Shown: positions 12,520-24,350, counted from the first letter of the stretch. The stretch is 64,000 nt of DNA from Scilla litardierei (GCA_030789695.1 CM061134.1:58721334-58785333); one strand, 5' to 3'. Translations and numbers: made by a program. The notes: generated by a model from the letters alone, not told the origin.

Positions 12520-12990
12520 TAAAATTACAACTTAATAACATCACATGAATAAGTTCATAATTATCACATAATTAATTTTTATATTTATAACAAACATAAC
12601 ATGCAAATTTATCACATAAATTTAAAGCATAATTTTAAAACATAAAAATTTTATCTAATAAAATTAATTGTTTTCATGTTCAAAAAATTATCACATAATT
12701 TTAATACATGAAATTTATGTTTTAAAAAATTATCAAATTAAAATTTTAAGCATAATTCAAACATACAAAATTTTATCTAATAAAATTTTATCGCTTTCAT
12801 GTTCAAAAGTTATCATATAATTTTATTGCATGAACATATGTTAAGAATAATCAAATTAAAATTATTATGCTTAAAAATTTTATCACATAAAATTTAAAGC
12901 ATCTAAAAAACTTGTTTGTTTCATTTTTAACATTTATCACATAAAGTTAAAACAGATCTTTTATGTATTTAAAAGCATACATGCATTTAT
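12520..12990. repeat. AT-rich imperfect repeat zone in the copia leader
   Basis: Repeated variants of 'ttatcacataatttaaagcat' and 'ttttatctaataaaatt' over about 470 bp, with very low GC. No ORF. It lies just downstream of the primer site in element orientation. Confidence 0.7.
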
Positions 12991-13651
12991 AATGATTGCA
13001 GTCCTTAGATCAAATGCAGACCTAGGCTCTAATACCGCTGATGGGTTTTGAGGGACCCTTAGGGCACATTTCTATGTCTGTCCTACGTCGGACGGACGAT
13101 AGAGGCAAAATAAAAACAAGCAGCGGAAAAATGTTAAACTATTTAACATGCAAGTCCTAAGGATATCAAGACCCTAGCCATGATCTCTACTATCTTAAGG
13201 TGAGTCTGACCACCCCAAGATAGATCTTAGCTACTGCAATATAATAAATGAAATGCTTAATTAAACTACATACCCGGAACATTGCTTGCACCGGCAGGTG
13301 TACCAAACCGCGTCCCGAGCCGCTCCACGTCCCGAGTTGAACTGCTTCCCGAGCCGCTTCTGATCCTGAGTTGAACCGCTTCCAAAACCGCACCGCGTCC
13401 CGAGGCGAGCAACCCCTTTGTTGCTGAGCCAACCACGCGTCGAAAAAAGTTTCACTTGCATGGTTCCTCCGTCAAGACTTCGGATCGAATCTGAGCCCCT
13501 TCGTGGCTTTGATAGAGCCCTTCAGGAGCAAGGGAGAAATATTGGGAGAGAAGAATATTTAATTTAAACTTAGATCCAAGCGTGCTACACACTTTTGGAA
13601 GTCGTTCAGATCTAGAGCTTGGGACAAGTTTAGAGGAAGGGGGCATGCCCC

Positions 13652-13661
13652 TATTTATATA
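13652..13661 (-). promoter_or_regulatory. TATA box in the 5' copia LTR
   Basis: The minus strand reads TATATAAATA, at the same place as in the other LTR. Confidence 0.6.
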
Positions 13662-13974
13662 AGCGGCTGGATCCATCCCCTTTACTCCACTTCCGATGTG
13701 GGACTAAAGTTTTGGACTTAATAATTCAAATTAGTTTGCCTTTCATAAAGGCCAAACTTCCATGAATTTTAACTCCTTCACCTTTAAGCATCACATTTGA
13801 TACAACCTATCAAATCGAAGGGCGTTGAACGGTGAACGCGTAGGAAAAAATGACAAGTCAATCGGAGTCCATTTGACCCCTCAATTGATCGTCCAAAGAT
13901 GAGCCCAACACTTGATTTTCATTCAAAATCAGCTGCCACCCAAAAGTCTGCACCTAGGGTTTAAAAACCCAGGT

Positions 13975-14200
13975 GGTGGGCCCAACTGCACCAACCTGGG
14001 CGGACCCTGCCAGGCTGGATGCCTGGCAACCAGCCTGGGCGCTGCCCGGGCCTAGGCCAGGCGCACAGGGCACCCAGGTGCCAGGGCACAGGGCACCTGG
14101 GCTTGGCGCCCAAGGCGCCTGGGCCAGGCGGGCCTGGTGCCCAGGGCGCCCCAGGCCCAGCGCAATCTGGGCTAACCCATGCCCAGTTTGGGCATGGGTA
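13975..14200. repeat. Palindrome cluster in the right copia LTR
   Basis: Counterpart of 7735-7915, with the same GCCCAGG/CCTGGGC vocabulary but a longer and rearranged unit order. Confidence 0.85.
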
Positions 14201-15511
14201 AGGCCTATTGTGCTTTCTTGACGATTTTGGGCATAACTCGTGCAATTTGACTCCGTTTTATGCGCAGGTTGAACCTACGTTTAGACTGAGACGATCTCGT
14301 CATTCATGTAACCTTTTCCTCGTGTTTATTATATTAAAAATGGCCTTAAATAATTAAAGACACATTTAATATCATTTTGCATCATATGCAAAATTGGCTC
14401 CATCTAAGCTTAAAATCTCCTACTTGCACTCAGGATCATTTATCCTGAATGCATAGGCTAACTGCAAACTCCTTGCAGTTTTCTATCCCTTGCATCGAAT
14501 GCATATTCTCCCTAATTTCTACCTATTACTAGACGAAGGTCGCACTCTATGTGAGACCCTACGGCCTGACCCTTCTACATGTGGGGCTCGAAGCCCAAGA
14601 CGGCAGTGACCATGAGCAGCAGTTGTCGTCCCTGTTTCAGTATCATACTTATGTGGTTAACTCATTAATATGAGTGTTGTCAGGACCACCCTAACTGTGT
14701 CCATGATGAATACCGCAGTTATAGTCTCTTCGTCAAAACTATGCTGTTTGACTTAAGCCTAGGGTACGGTCAAACTGTCAACCCTAATAGCTCGAAGCCG
14801 ATTAGTCTCCATCGATCTTTAGTCAAATAATATTGGACATCTTCCAACATACTCTGGCCAGAGTTTTCACTAAAGACCGAACTAACACTACAAGACCAGG
14901 GAGAGACGAATTTATCTTGGTTATTACTCTCCTAGCACGTTTCAAATGTCGCCCAACCAGAGACCTTTCGACAGGCCTTGCCTCGAAGCTAGGTCAGAGA
15001 TCTAAGTGACACCGTTCACGTACAGGTTCGTACAATGACCTCAAGTTAAAAGACCAACTCACCTATCATTCATTGACAGATAGGTCAATCATAACCATAT
15101 GATAACTCTTGTTGGGTCGTTCAGTGAACTCATTCTATAATGAGCACATGTGTCCTGTCTCCGACTTCGCCAAGTCGAACGACCAAGAGATCATCGTCAC
15201 CGCTACATGGTGAAGACAAAGAAATAATGGTCTATCCGATGTTTCGATATCCTTTTCTCGAAACATCTACGACCATGAACACTTTTAGACTTATCTACAG
15301 ACGGTCAAGCACTTCTACATGATCGAGATCCACATCTTGATACATGTTTGACCTTGCATTAAGTCTCGGGACTTTAAGTAGATTTCTAATGATAACTTCA
15401 TTATGATTTAACTTAGATAAATTCTTATCATACAACTTACTGTAATTTTGAACAAGATGTTTGTACAATTACACAGAGATAAATTTCCTCGAGGGCATAC
15501 ATCTCCCAACA

Positions 15512-17050
15512 AAAGTCTTTTCTAAGAAGAGAGAAAAGCACTTTCTCTTGTCCCCACCAATTGCTTAGACGATATCACGTTGATTCTAGGTTGGAGAGAA
15601 GAGAGAATGAGATTAGAAATCTAGGGCTTTTGAATTTGAGAGATTTGAAAACTTGAAGATGAAAGCTTTGGGTTTTCAAGAGATGATCAAGTAGATGAGT
15701 AACACTTCAATGGAACAGTATAAGCCCTCTTTATAGGTTCTCTAAAACCCTCAAACAAAATCCCAAAAACCACAGTCAACTGATGCACTGTGTCAGAGGG
15801 TAGGTGAGAATTCAAATGGTAACTTACCACGTAGGACAGTCGACTGATGAATGTCTGACAGGCGCCTGTAAACCTAACAGGCGACTGAAAAACCTTCTAC
15901 ATGCGAGTGAGCAAAACATGAGTAAGTTGAGAAAATTCTGCAAATGTTGGGAAGAATGAACAGTCGACTGATGTGGTATCCACAGGGGCCTTTGCCATGG
16001 GTAAGCGACTGTAAAACCAACATCAGTCGTCTGGCCGTAACTTGCAGAGCTTATTAAACACCAAGTGTTAAGACAAGGATTGACAAGCGACTGATGAGGA
16101 ATTCACAGTCGCATGTGCCATGGTCAGGCGACTGTCAAGTCAAGATCAGTCGTCTGGCCGAATGAAGAAGATAATGATCTTTGGGCAGTAGAGAAATATG
16201 CGACTGGCTAACAAATCACAGGCGCCTGTAACTTAGACAGGCGCCTGTATTTTGTACAGCAGTCACCTAAATAAAGTTATAGCTGAAAGCCCAAAAACCA
16301 AATGATAAAGTATGTGCAAAACAGACGACTGTAGAACAAGTTACAGTCGACTGTTTGGAGACAAGCGCCTGTAAAACGTTCAACAGTCACCTGTTGAAAT
16401 CCAAAATGCACATGCTTGAGAAATGTGAATTGGAGGCCAAGGAAATGTGATCTAATGATTTCCTAGGACAGAAATAAAGATGTCTGTGTGTGCTCCAACA
16501 TAATTCTACTTCTAAGCTACATACTAGACGAGAACAAAAAGATTACATCTTGTATAAGGCTCTCTTCTTTCCAAAGAAAGAGCTTGAAGTCTTCTAGGAG
16601 CTTCATTCATCATCTTTGATCAACCAATCCACTTTTCATTCTTCAATTGATCCTTGAATGACATCCATTGCTAATTGATCTTCATGATATGCTTATGCAA
16701 TGGAATAACTGCAAATAGGAGATTAGTCACATGTATTTATGTTTGCTCATCATCAACACTAAGTAGGGAGAAGTCCAATACTCAATAATATCAAGTATAT
16801 CAAACAATCCATCATCATCACAAATACATAACCCATCGTGTACATGACATAACATCTCATATAATCGTAAAATTTAAACTCAAATCTAAATCTTCTATAA
16901 ATTACATTTAAATCTTAAAATTGATCTTTATTCCAATAAAGATAACTTTCCAACATTGTAAAGAGTGACATTTGCTTATTCGCTCTTCTTCATATGACAT
17001 CACATATATTCATTCCTATGAGGGTACAATCTAAGAATGCATCAGGCACG
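15512..17050. mobile_element. Right fragment of the unclassified LTR-type repeat
   Basis: Continues 6257-6782 across the copia insertion. No coding frame is credible. It contains the palindrome cluster at 15775-16400, and near 16744-16758 gctcatcatcaacac, a string I associate with plant copia LTR ends (minus strand TGTTGATGATGAGC). Its right edge against the MULE remnant is not defined. Confidence 0.4.
15775..16400. repeat. Palindrome cluster with two motif classes (CAGTCGACTG and CAGGCGCCTG)
   Basis: Perfect 10-bp palindromes of both classes and their variants recur about every 25-60 bp, for example ACAGTCGACTGATG, CAGGCGCCTGTAA, AAGCGACTGT and CATCAGTCGTCTGG. More than 20 motif instances lie in about 625 bp. 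Confidence 0.85.
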
Positions 17051-17159
17051 AGAACCACCTCTACCATGTGATGAAGTCATACAATATTGGAATGGAATAA
17101 ATTTAAACACAAGTTATATCACAAGTTATATAAAATACACAAATTGTAATATGAACGTA

Positions 17160-17970
17160 TGCTTGGGTATGTGGAGGATTTCAGCAACGTGATTTGTAAT
17201 GCCTGAGCTGATGACAGTTGTTATATCTATTCTACCTGCTGCCCCCACGAGGAATATCCATGGTCTCACGAATCTGAGTTGAACGAGGCTGACCTGGATG
17301 TCTTCTTTTCACGGGAGATTTATCATTGGACCATCCCAATCCTTCCAATAATGTGCATCGGGTATATGGTGAAATTCCGGGCTTTTATGAAAGGTGATAT
17401 TTGTTCGCACTATACCATGTAGAACAAAACAATCACCATGACATGTTTGCACCATATTCATGTCTGGACGTTGCGGCGATCACATGGACACATGGCATGT
17501 GCTGAAGCATATGAACATTATAAGTACAGCTGCAGCTTTCGCCGTGTATCTTCAAGGCGTAAGTGTGGCCGTTCTTATACACAACATGCCATTCATAATC
17601 AGCAAATCGTGTGATGTAGCAAGTCCATGCATCTTGCACATGTGCCCTCAGAAGCTCATATGTGTTTGGAGTGAAATTTGTACTCCACCCATGTCCGTCA
17701 AGCTGACGATGGTAGAAATATTTATTTAACCTGTAAAAGGTTCTTACAATTAACGCTTGTCTCAGTAGCGCTCTTGCTCATTTGAGAACGCCATTGAAGC
17801 TCGCCAAACAATTGATTGTCATGATACAATAGTGTTTTCTACCATCTTCATGCATAGCCCACCTTCTGGTCTCTCCCCCACAAGTCTGCAGTAATCCACG
17901 CATCTGCTGCAATGGACTCTGCTCTAATATCTGCACTGTACACATTATATGTAAGCAAGTCTGATGCATT
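17160..17970 (-). pseudogene. MULE (Mutator-like) transposase, C-terminal part
   Basis: On the minus strand the frames give LQTCGGETRRWAMHEDGR, NCLASFNGVLK with ARALLRQALIVRTFYRLNKY, and then CSCTYNVHMLQHMPCVHVIA. The first part matches the MULE region after the catalytic core and the last is a SWIM-type zinc finger (CxC...CxH). Several stops break the frame. The N-terminal part of what is probably the same gene lies at 27660-29263 on the same strand, in the order expected for a split minus-strand gene. Confidence 0.75.
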
Positions 17971-17980
17971 ACCAGCCCCC

Positions 17981-19721
17981 TGATTTGGGTTCAATATTAC
18001 GTATTTGACCCCCCATTTAGCCCTATTTTGTGCTCATGTGATGCTATATTGGTCTCTAGTACATACGTATTTGCTACACATTTATTTATTAGAGAAAACA
18101 CACTATTTGAGCACAAAACAGTAATTAATGGAGTATTTCTGTACTTTTTATACTTTTCCTAGCTTGGTCTCGATCTCACGATTCCAACGACTATTTATTT
18201 GTATTTTTCTGAGATCTGTGCTAATTACTGTGATTTATTGAATGCAGAATACCTATTAATTGGAGAAATACGCAAAAAATACGGTGGAAAATACGGTATA
18301 CGGCGGCGTATGCGTATCAGATCAGTTGCGGGCCATGTGGCGAAATCTCAGCCACCCAGTCTTCATCCAACGGCCGAGAGCAACGAGCTTACGAGCGGTC
18401 GACGCGGCAACTCTTGAACCGTTCGATTATGATCGAACGAACCACAATCCGCTCGCTCGAACGCAGCGCACAGCGACTCCCTTGGCCACGCGGCGAGATC
18501 GCATCCATCGCCCGTCCAATCGAACGGCTGCCCGTAATCCTGAGGCGAATGCGGAGAGCGACGATCTAACGGCTACGTGGCTCCGTATAAGCCGTTGATG
18601 CATGATCGGGCGGCCGAGGCGAACTCTGACGTGAACTCGAAGCGGTAGCGGGTGCGGTAGCGGGAAGATCCGATCTGACGTGCCACGTGTCAGCTCCACA
18701 GGCGATCCCGCATGGATGGATGGCGGAGAATTGATCCGCTCCAGATCTGCGGTCCAGATTGACTCGGGTGCGATTTTGAAGCGGATTTAGACCCGTTAAG
18801 CACAGTAAAACCCGCAATCTTATTATTTAAGCGTATTCTAGGGTTTTTGGGCGTAGAATTGGTGTATTGGAGCATCTAGGAGCCGTATTTTCTTCTGCAA
18901 AAATTCTGTAAAATTCCAGAGCCTATTTTCTTATTTCCAGAGAGTTTTGAAGTCTTTTCAAGGAGAATTGGTGATATTTTCTTCAACTCTAGCTCGTATT
19001 TGAGTGTTTTAGCTTGTATTTTTCCCTTAAACCTCCGTATTTTGCTAATAAACTTATGAATTCTGATTTGAAATTTGTGTATTTCTGCACCATGAGTAGC
19101 TAAATATTTTATGTGCATGGTATGGAGTAATTAGGTGATGTGAATCGTATTTATTGGTTGTATTATTGCGCTTAATCGCTATATTTGCTAAAGTTTAATC
19201 GTCGCTCTTAAATCTACTTTTTCGTATTCCAAAAGAATTGATCTAGTTGATGATCACCCCACAAGGGTGAGATTTGATCTCTCCAAAAGAGAGTTTCATA
19301 CTTCATATGTACGTTTACAACTTTAGCGATATACTATTAGAATTGATGCGTTAACTCCCAAAAGGACATCTTCCGACGATTCGCTCCCAAAAGGAGGTTT
19401 CGTTGCGTTATACTTGATCAACCAAATCTTACGATTCGCTGATCCTAATGAACCCATGCCATGTACATGCCGTTTATATCTATTTTTCACAAACTAGAGT
19501 TCGTTGTTTGCATTGATCGCACGTAACAATCCCATCATCACACTTTTCATACCACCTTCACCATCAGTATTAAAGTGCTTAGATTTTATTCGTAGTTACT
19601 CTATTTGATTTGGACTTGTGGTTTCAACAGATTTCTCCCGAGAATTCGACATCTGGACTCCCAGATTTTACTACTTGAACGGACTCTTGCACTTGAGAGA
19701 AGCACCTTTCGGAGCCCACCA
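17981..19721 (+). repeat. 5' LTR of Athila copy I (1741 bp)
   Basis: TGATTTGGGTTCAATATT...GCCCACCA, aligned along its length with the LTRs of copy II (30291-32052). Its U3 part (about 18330-18720) carries repeated CCAACGG and ACGTGGC words; its 3' part (19255-19395) carries short A4-loop hairpins. Confidence 0.85.
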
Positions 19722-19727
19722 AGTTTT

Positions 19728-19745
19728 TGGCGCCGTTGCCGGGGA
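19728..19745 (+). promoter_or_regulatory. Primer binding site (tRNA-Asp), Athila I
   Basis: TGGCGCCGTTGCCGGGGA, complementary to the 3' end of plant tRNA-Asp, 6 bp after the LTR. This primer is characteristic of Athila elements. Confidence 0.85.
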
Positions 19746-19917
19746 GAACGGTTTGTTACTACGGTTTATCTCATTCAGAGGACCTTCGGTGAGATCTTTC
19801 CACTTTATTGTATATAATTTTTGTTTGCTTTTTTATATTAAATATATATATATATATTTGTGCTAGTTTATGTGGCATAGGACTCCTAGGACACATAGGT
19901 TGACTCGACGTTTTGAT

Positions 19918-21798
19918 ATGGCTAATAATAATATGGATGAAAATTTTAGCAACAACAACGAAAATAATGTGCAACCTGGAGTGCCTAGGACTTTAAAAGA
20001 TTTACTTCGACCCACTAGGACTAGCACTGCTTCATGCTTTGTTTTACCTGCCGATGCAAATTCTTTTAATTTTAAACCTGGGGTGATCCAACTCTTACCC
20101 ACCTTTCATGGGTTAGACAAGGAAAATCCATATCTTCATATTAAAGGATTTGAGGAGGTTTGCTTGACATGCTTTGATGGGAAAACTAGCGAGGACACGA
20201 TATATCTTAAACTGTTCCCATTTTCATTAAAAGACAAAGCTAAAAATTGGTTGAATGCATTGCCATCACGCTCTATTACTACATGGATTGATTTGCAGGC
20301 TGAATTTCTAAAGAAGTTTTTTCCTATTCACAGGACACAGGGACTGAAGCGGCAGATTATGAACTTTGCCCAGAAAAGCGAGGAAACATTCTACCAGGCA
20401 TTTGAAAGGTTCAATGAGTTGCTGCTCGCATGTCCGCACAATGGCTTCGACAAAAGCAGGATTATTGGCTTCTTCTACGATGGACTGCAGCCACAAATGA
20501 AGCAATTTATAGAGATGAGGTGCAATGGAGGATTCTTTGATAAAGAGCCAGACGAAGCTTGGACGTACCTGGAGGAGATAGCAGAAAATGCGCAGACATG
20601 GGACACTACTTCAGATTACGAGAGAGGATGCCATTCTGCACCATCCCAGCCTACGCGATGAGTGGTTTATAACTTGAAGCAAGAAGATGCGTTGGAGGCG
20701 AAGATGGAGGCCATGATCTCAAACAAGCTTCATGCCATGAATTTGAAAGAGGCTAAGGCGGTTGAGATAGAGCAGATTTGCGCACTTTGCGACGTCAGTG
20801 GCCATGACACCAGTGCATGCCCCACACTTCCAGCCTTGAAGAGCATGCTAGGAAATCCTACTGGGGTGAATCAAGTTTCTTCGAACTACCAGAACTTTAA
20901 TTCCAACAAGGGGTGGCGCAACAATCCAAACTTGAACTGGGGCCCCAATCAGCAGATTCAGCAGCAGCAGGCCCCCCCTCAGTTCCGACAACCTCAATAC
21001 AACAACAACAACTATCAAGGTGGGAACCAGAGGAGGGACCATGAGCCAGTGCAACAACAGCAGATGCAACCATTTGACGATGCGCTTCAGCAACTTATCC
21101 AATTACAACAAGCTCAGATACAGCAACAGCATGCTCAATTTCAGGCTCAGCAGACTCAGAATCAGCAGATGAGCGAGAGCTTGGCGAGGCTTACAGCGAC
21201 ATTAGAAAAAGGTAAGCTTCCATCTCAGACAATTCCAAATCCTAATATGGGCTCATCTTCTTCTGCAGGAAATAATATGAAGCCTTGCCAAGCGGTGTCC
21301 ACTTTGAGGAGTGGAAAAGAGATTCAGAAGCCTGATCCACCGAGCAGACAAGCTGAGCAGGAAGAGGGAATTCAGATCCAAGACGAGGGAATTAAAGAAC
21401 AAGAGGAGGTGCAGGAAGAGAGCACGGATGTGGGTGTGAGCAAAAGCGTCATTAAAGAGAAGGAACCCGCAGCATATGTACCTGCAGCACCCTACCCTCA
21501 TCGGCTACTTCAGAAAAGCAAAGATAAGTATCAAACTGAGATTCGAGAAATTTTTCAGAAGTGCCAGATCAATATTCCATTACTTGATGCTATTAATCAA
21601 ATACCTGCCTATGCTAAATTTCTGAAAGATTTGTGCACTGTTAAAAGAAAGTTAAACGTGAAAAAGAAAGCATTCTTGACTGAACAGGTTAGCTCTATTG
21701 TGCAAAAAATACACCACCTAAATTTAGAGATCCTGGATCACCCACCATCACTTGCACCATTGGCACTAAAAAGATTGGAAATGCTTTATTGGATTTAG
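19918..21798 (+). pseudogene. Athila I gag (interrupted)
   Basis: I start at ATG 19918 (MANNNMDENFSNN), the start conserved in copy II. The gag core runs to about residue 240 (FHGLDKENPYLHIKGFEE, LKDKAKNWLNALPSRS, FYQAFERFNELL). An in-frame TGA at 20659-20661 replaces the Gly codon of copy II. Downstream, in the same frame, a CCHC zinc knuckle is intact (CALC, then H and C in CALCDVSGHDTSACP), followed by a long Gln-rich linker (about 20950-21180) and acidic repeats. A frameshift near 21710 moves the protease to another frame. Not functional as it stands. Confidence 0.85.
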
Positions 21799-22131
21799 GT
21801 TCTAGTGTCAATATATTGCCATATCCTATTTTTGTGCAGCTTGGGTTAGGACATCTAAAGCCTACATCTGTTATATTACAACTAGCTGATAGATCTATTA
21901 AAGTTCCTAAGGGATGCATTGAGGATGTCCTCGTTCAGGTGGACAAATTTTACTACCCCGCGGACTTTATAGTTCTAGACATCCAGGGACCCCAAACTGC
22001 CAATGCTACTCCTATCATCCTAGGTAGACCATTCCTAGCGACATGCAATGCTTTAATAAATTGTAGGGATGGTCAACTGAAAATTACTTTTGGCAACATG
22101 ACTTTGGACTTGAATATTTTTAATACTTGCA
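21700..22131 (+). pseudogene. Athila I aspartic protease, truncated element end
   Basis: The frame at 21789 onward has LDLGSSVNILPYPIF, the retroviral-type D-x-G active-site region (DLGSS in place of the usual D-S/T-G), and then GRPFLATCNALINC. Similarity to copy II stops after aatacttgcaag at about 22131; the RT is missing. Confidence 0.8.
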
Positions 22132-23585
22132 AGAGTGAGGATGTGAGACTTGAGTTTTTAGTAATTTTAATAACATTTCTTTGCATACAAACCCTACTTT
22201 TAATACAAGGGTCCAAGCTTATATAATGAGATATTGGGAGTTGAGGCCTAGACCCAAAGACCTAAGTTTTCGCATGCTGCTCTTTTCCATACCCCACACG
22301 GCAATGTGTTTTTTTTTTTGAATAATAATAATAAAGTGTAGAAATGCCTTAATCCTAGACCCCCCCCCCCCCACGTGACAGCCCCCACACCAATAACTAT
22401 ATGTTATTAACCCTAAGACATTAGCATCAACCATACACATCACCTTTTCACGCAAACCCTAGGCCTAGTTTTACCCAGCCGCCTCCAACACTAAATAAGC
22501 CCCGGCCATCTCAAACTTCGGCCTCCCTCCTCGTCTCCTCTTCACCCCGACGAAAAATCGTGTCGCAGCCCCGTTGCCGTCGTCGCCCTACAGCCGGTAG
22601 CCGCCGCCGCGTCTCCTCTCCGGCGCCACCAAGACCCGACGCCGACTTCCCTCTCCTCCCCCTCACCTCTGGCCCCTCCTCCGGTGAGCTAGTCGCCGAT
22701 AACCCCCAGCAGCGACCGCAACTCTCCCTCTCATTCTCAGTCGTCCCCTGCCTTTGTACTCCACGCCCATGCCACACGCTGCGGTCTCCTCGCGTGCCAC
22801 CACACGACGCGTCAACCCGTGCCTCCGTTCACCCCCTTCAAACCCGATGCCGATGCAGCGCCTACCGGGCCTCCGCCGCACCACCCTTAACTGGCCGCTG
22901 TCTTCTACCTACAAGCGGAGAGAGACTCTTCAAACACGGTAAGTTTTGGTACCCTATATTTTTAGAAATTATATGTGTTATTATATCTTAGTAAATCATG
23001 TGTAATTTAATAAGGATGTTAGTTTATAAGTATAACAGTAATCTATTTTATAAATACTTATCATTATACTCAGTAAGTTTTTATATGGTAACAGTATATG
23101 TTAATACTATTAACCGAATGTTGATAACATTAACATTGGATATATCTAATGTTAGTAGTAGGTTAGAGACTTTTAATTTATATTATAATCTATGTCGCAG
23201 ATTTGATATGTTTTCTTCGTGACCCGTTACTTTTCCCGAGCCGACGCCGTTACCTTACACGCTACCGGAATCCAACCCCTGACGTCGCTACCCGGCGTCA
23301 GTGTAGCTCTCGCGTCGTGTGAGGGTATAATTATGAACCGTATGACCCCCAACCCATTGCCTGTTAATCAAGACTAAAATTGATGTTTTTAAATTGTTTT
23401 AAATTCACTAATCAAGATTAATAATATGGGACTGTAGGCTGGTGGACTTGTGCACATAGGTTGTTTGTGACTTGTGGACTTTTGGACGGTGTTTTCAGAC
23501 GTCAGATTTGCAGGCAAGTGAAACTTGTCGTCTTCTTGTTTAGGCCATGTTTTTGGCCGCTTTTTGTACCGTAGCGTAAAAGAGA

Positions 23586-23612
23586 CTAGGCAGTGAAATG
23601 ATAGCTGCCTAG
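23586..23612 (+). other. Conserved hairpin 1 (LTR copy 1)
   Basis: Arms CTAGGCAG and CTGCCTAG around loop TGAAATGATAG, a perfect 8-bp stem. In the other LTR (40911-40937) both arms change together. Confidence 0.65.
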
Positions 23613-23622
23613 ACGCCCATTT

Positions 23623-23649
23623 GATCTAGCTTGACAACGAAGCTAGATC
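23623..23649 (+). other. Conserved hairpin 2 (LTR copy 1)
   Basis: Arms GATCTAGCTT and AAGCTAGATC around loop GACAACG, a perfect 10-bp stem, 10 bp after hairpin 1. Conserved with one mismatch at 40950-40976. Confidence 0.65.
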
Positions 23650-24242
23650 CGACCCCTTTTACTTGTTCATGTCATTCATGCATACTTATCTGTCATGTTT
23701 AAATTCCTTATCTGTACGCCTTGCTACTTGCCATGCCATGTCATCCATGCATTGAATGTTGCATTCGTAGCACACGCTACATACTTGTACTTCCTTGTTC
23801 AGGCTAGGCACCTGCTTTCGCGGGCACAACCCTATGTCAAATACACTTCCTGGCTCGTGATCCAGAAGCGAGCATTCCGTGTTCGGGGGGTAAGGCCCTG
23901 GCTCGATACACGTGGAGGGGTAGGGATAAGCGATCACTTGAGTGTAAGAGTTGGCCCGTACAGCCACTCTAGCCAAAAGGCGTAATCCATGTGCACGACG
24001 TGCTTACTAGACTTGTCCTTGTCCTTGTGATTGTTCTTGCAAACTTGATATCCATGTCATGATTTAAATGCCAGTTGCCATGCCATGCTTGTACTTTACT
24101 TCACTTGTTGCACTCATGTTATATCTGCCATGTCATTGCATCATGCTAGAACTGCTAGGTTGCTTTACTTTTACTTTCAGTTTCCTTGCACAAGTCTCTT
24201 GTTGACTTGCTGACATGTGCCCCTTGCTCTTTTGGGTGTCAC

Positions 24243-24350
24243 ATGTTAGACCCTGAGCCAGAGACCGTTGCAGAGGACGTGGTGTTTGCTGACGCCAAAC
24301 CTGAGCCCACGTCTGTCGAGGAGTTTGAGGACATCGGAGACCAGTCTTAG
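24243..24350 (+). CDS. Conserved 35-codon acidic micro-ORF in LTR copy 1
   Basis: ATG to TAG, 35 residues, starting MLDPEPE, with core AEDVVFADA and tail EEFED then GDQS. It is preceded by a possible 3' splice site (tttactttcag, ending 24180). The counterpart at 41642-41749 has the same start, stop and length with no indel, while the DNA just upstream of the ATG does have indels. About ten codons differ silently and about ten change the amino acid, more silent change than expected for neutral drift. I recognise no family. It could be a leader peptide or the last exon of a spliced element protein. Confidence 0.45.
   Translation: MLDPEPETVAEDVVFADAKPEPTSVEEFEDIGDQS

Larger units (their letters stand above)
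9242..13038 (-). pseudogene. Degenerate copia pol/leader region
   Basis: Minus-strand traces: near 9365-9330 a DVLADPLTNAL block, the usual C-terminal tail of copia pol, and near 10275-10180 SINRTLLDMVRCIASDSELQ, which matches the copia integrase block normally written 'ERRNRTLLDMVRSM'. Between and around them are many stops and indels. The 124-codon ORF at 11008-11382 (minus) lies where gag or leader would be expected, but I recognise no gag motif in it. Confidence 0.7.
6783..15511 (-). mobile_element. Complete, decayed Ty1/copia element (minus strand)
   Basis: Two long direct repeats (6783-9241 and 13039-15511, about 2.46 kb) flank 3.8 kb of internal DNA. Reading on the minus strand, LTRs start TGTTGGGAGATG and end CCCATCA. 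The presumed 5' LTR (right) is followed by GGTATTAGAGCC, nearly the initiator-Met tRNA primer site. The presumed 3' LTR (left) is preceded by a purine-rich AAGTGGGAAATG tract. Flanks are GAAGT and AAAGT, a 4/5 target duplication. The internal part is far too short and broken for a working pol but still shows integrase and C-terminal pol traces. Confidence 0.85.
13039..15511 (-). repeat. 5' LTR of the minus-strand copia element
   Basis: Direct repeat of 6783-9241, starting TGATGGGTTTT and ending TCTCCCAACA on the plus strand. The adjacent initiator-Met-like primer site on its left (GGTATTAGAGCC, minus strand, near 13035-13024) marks it as the 5' LTR. Confidence 0.85.
17981..22131 (+). mobile_element. 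Truncated Athila-type Ty3/gypsy element (copy I)
   Basis: It has a 5' LTR (17981-19721), a tRNA-Asp primer site, gag and protease. It stops matching copy II at about 22131, after protease and before RT. It inserted in the MULE transposase. The 3' LTR and the polymerase part are missing. Confidence 0.85.

Noticed and set aside
22511..22991. ORFs of 60-143 codons, Arg/Pro/Ser rich
   Set aside because: Low-complexity CT/GC-rich part of an LTR; frames on both strands are open for compositional reasons.
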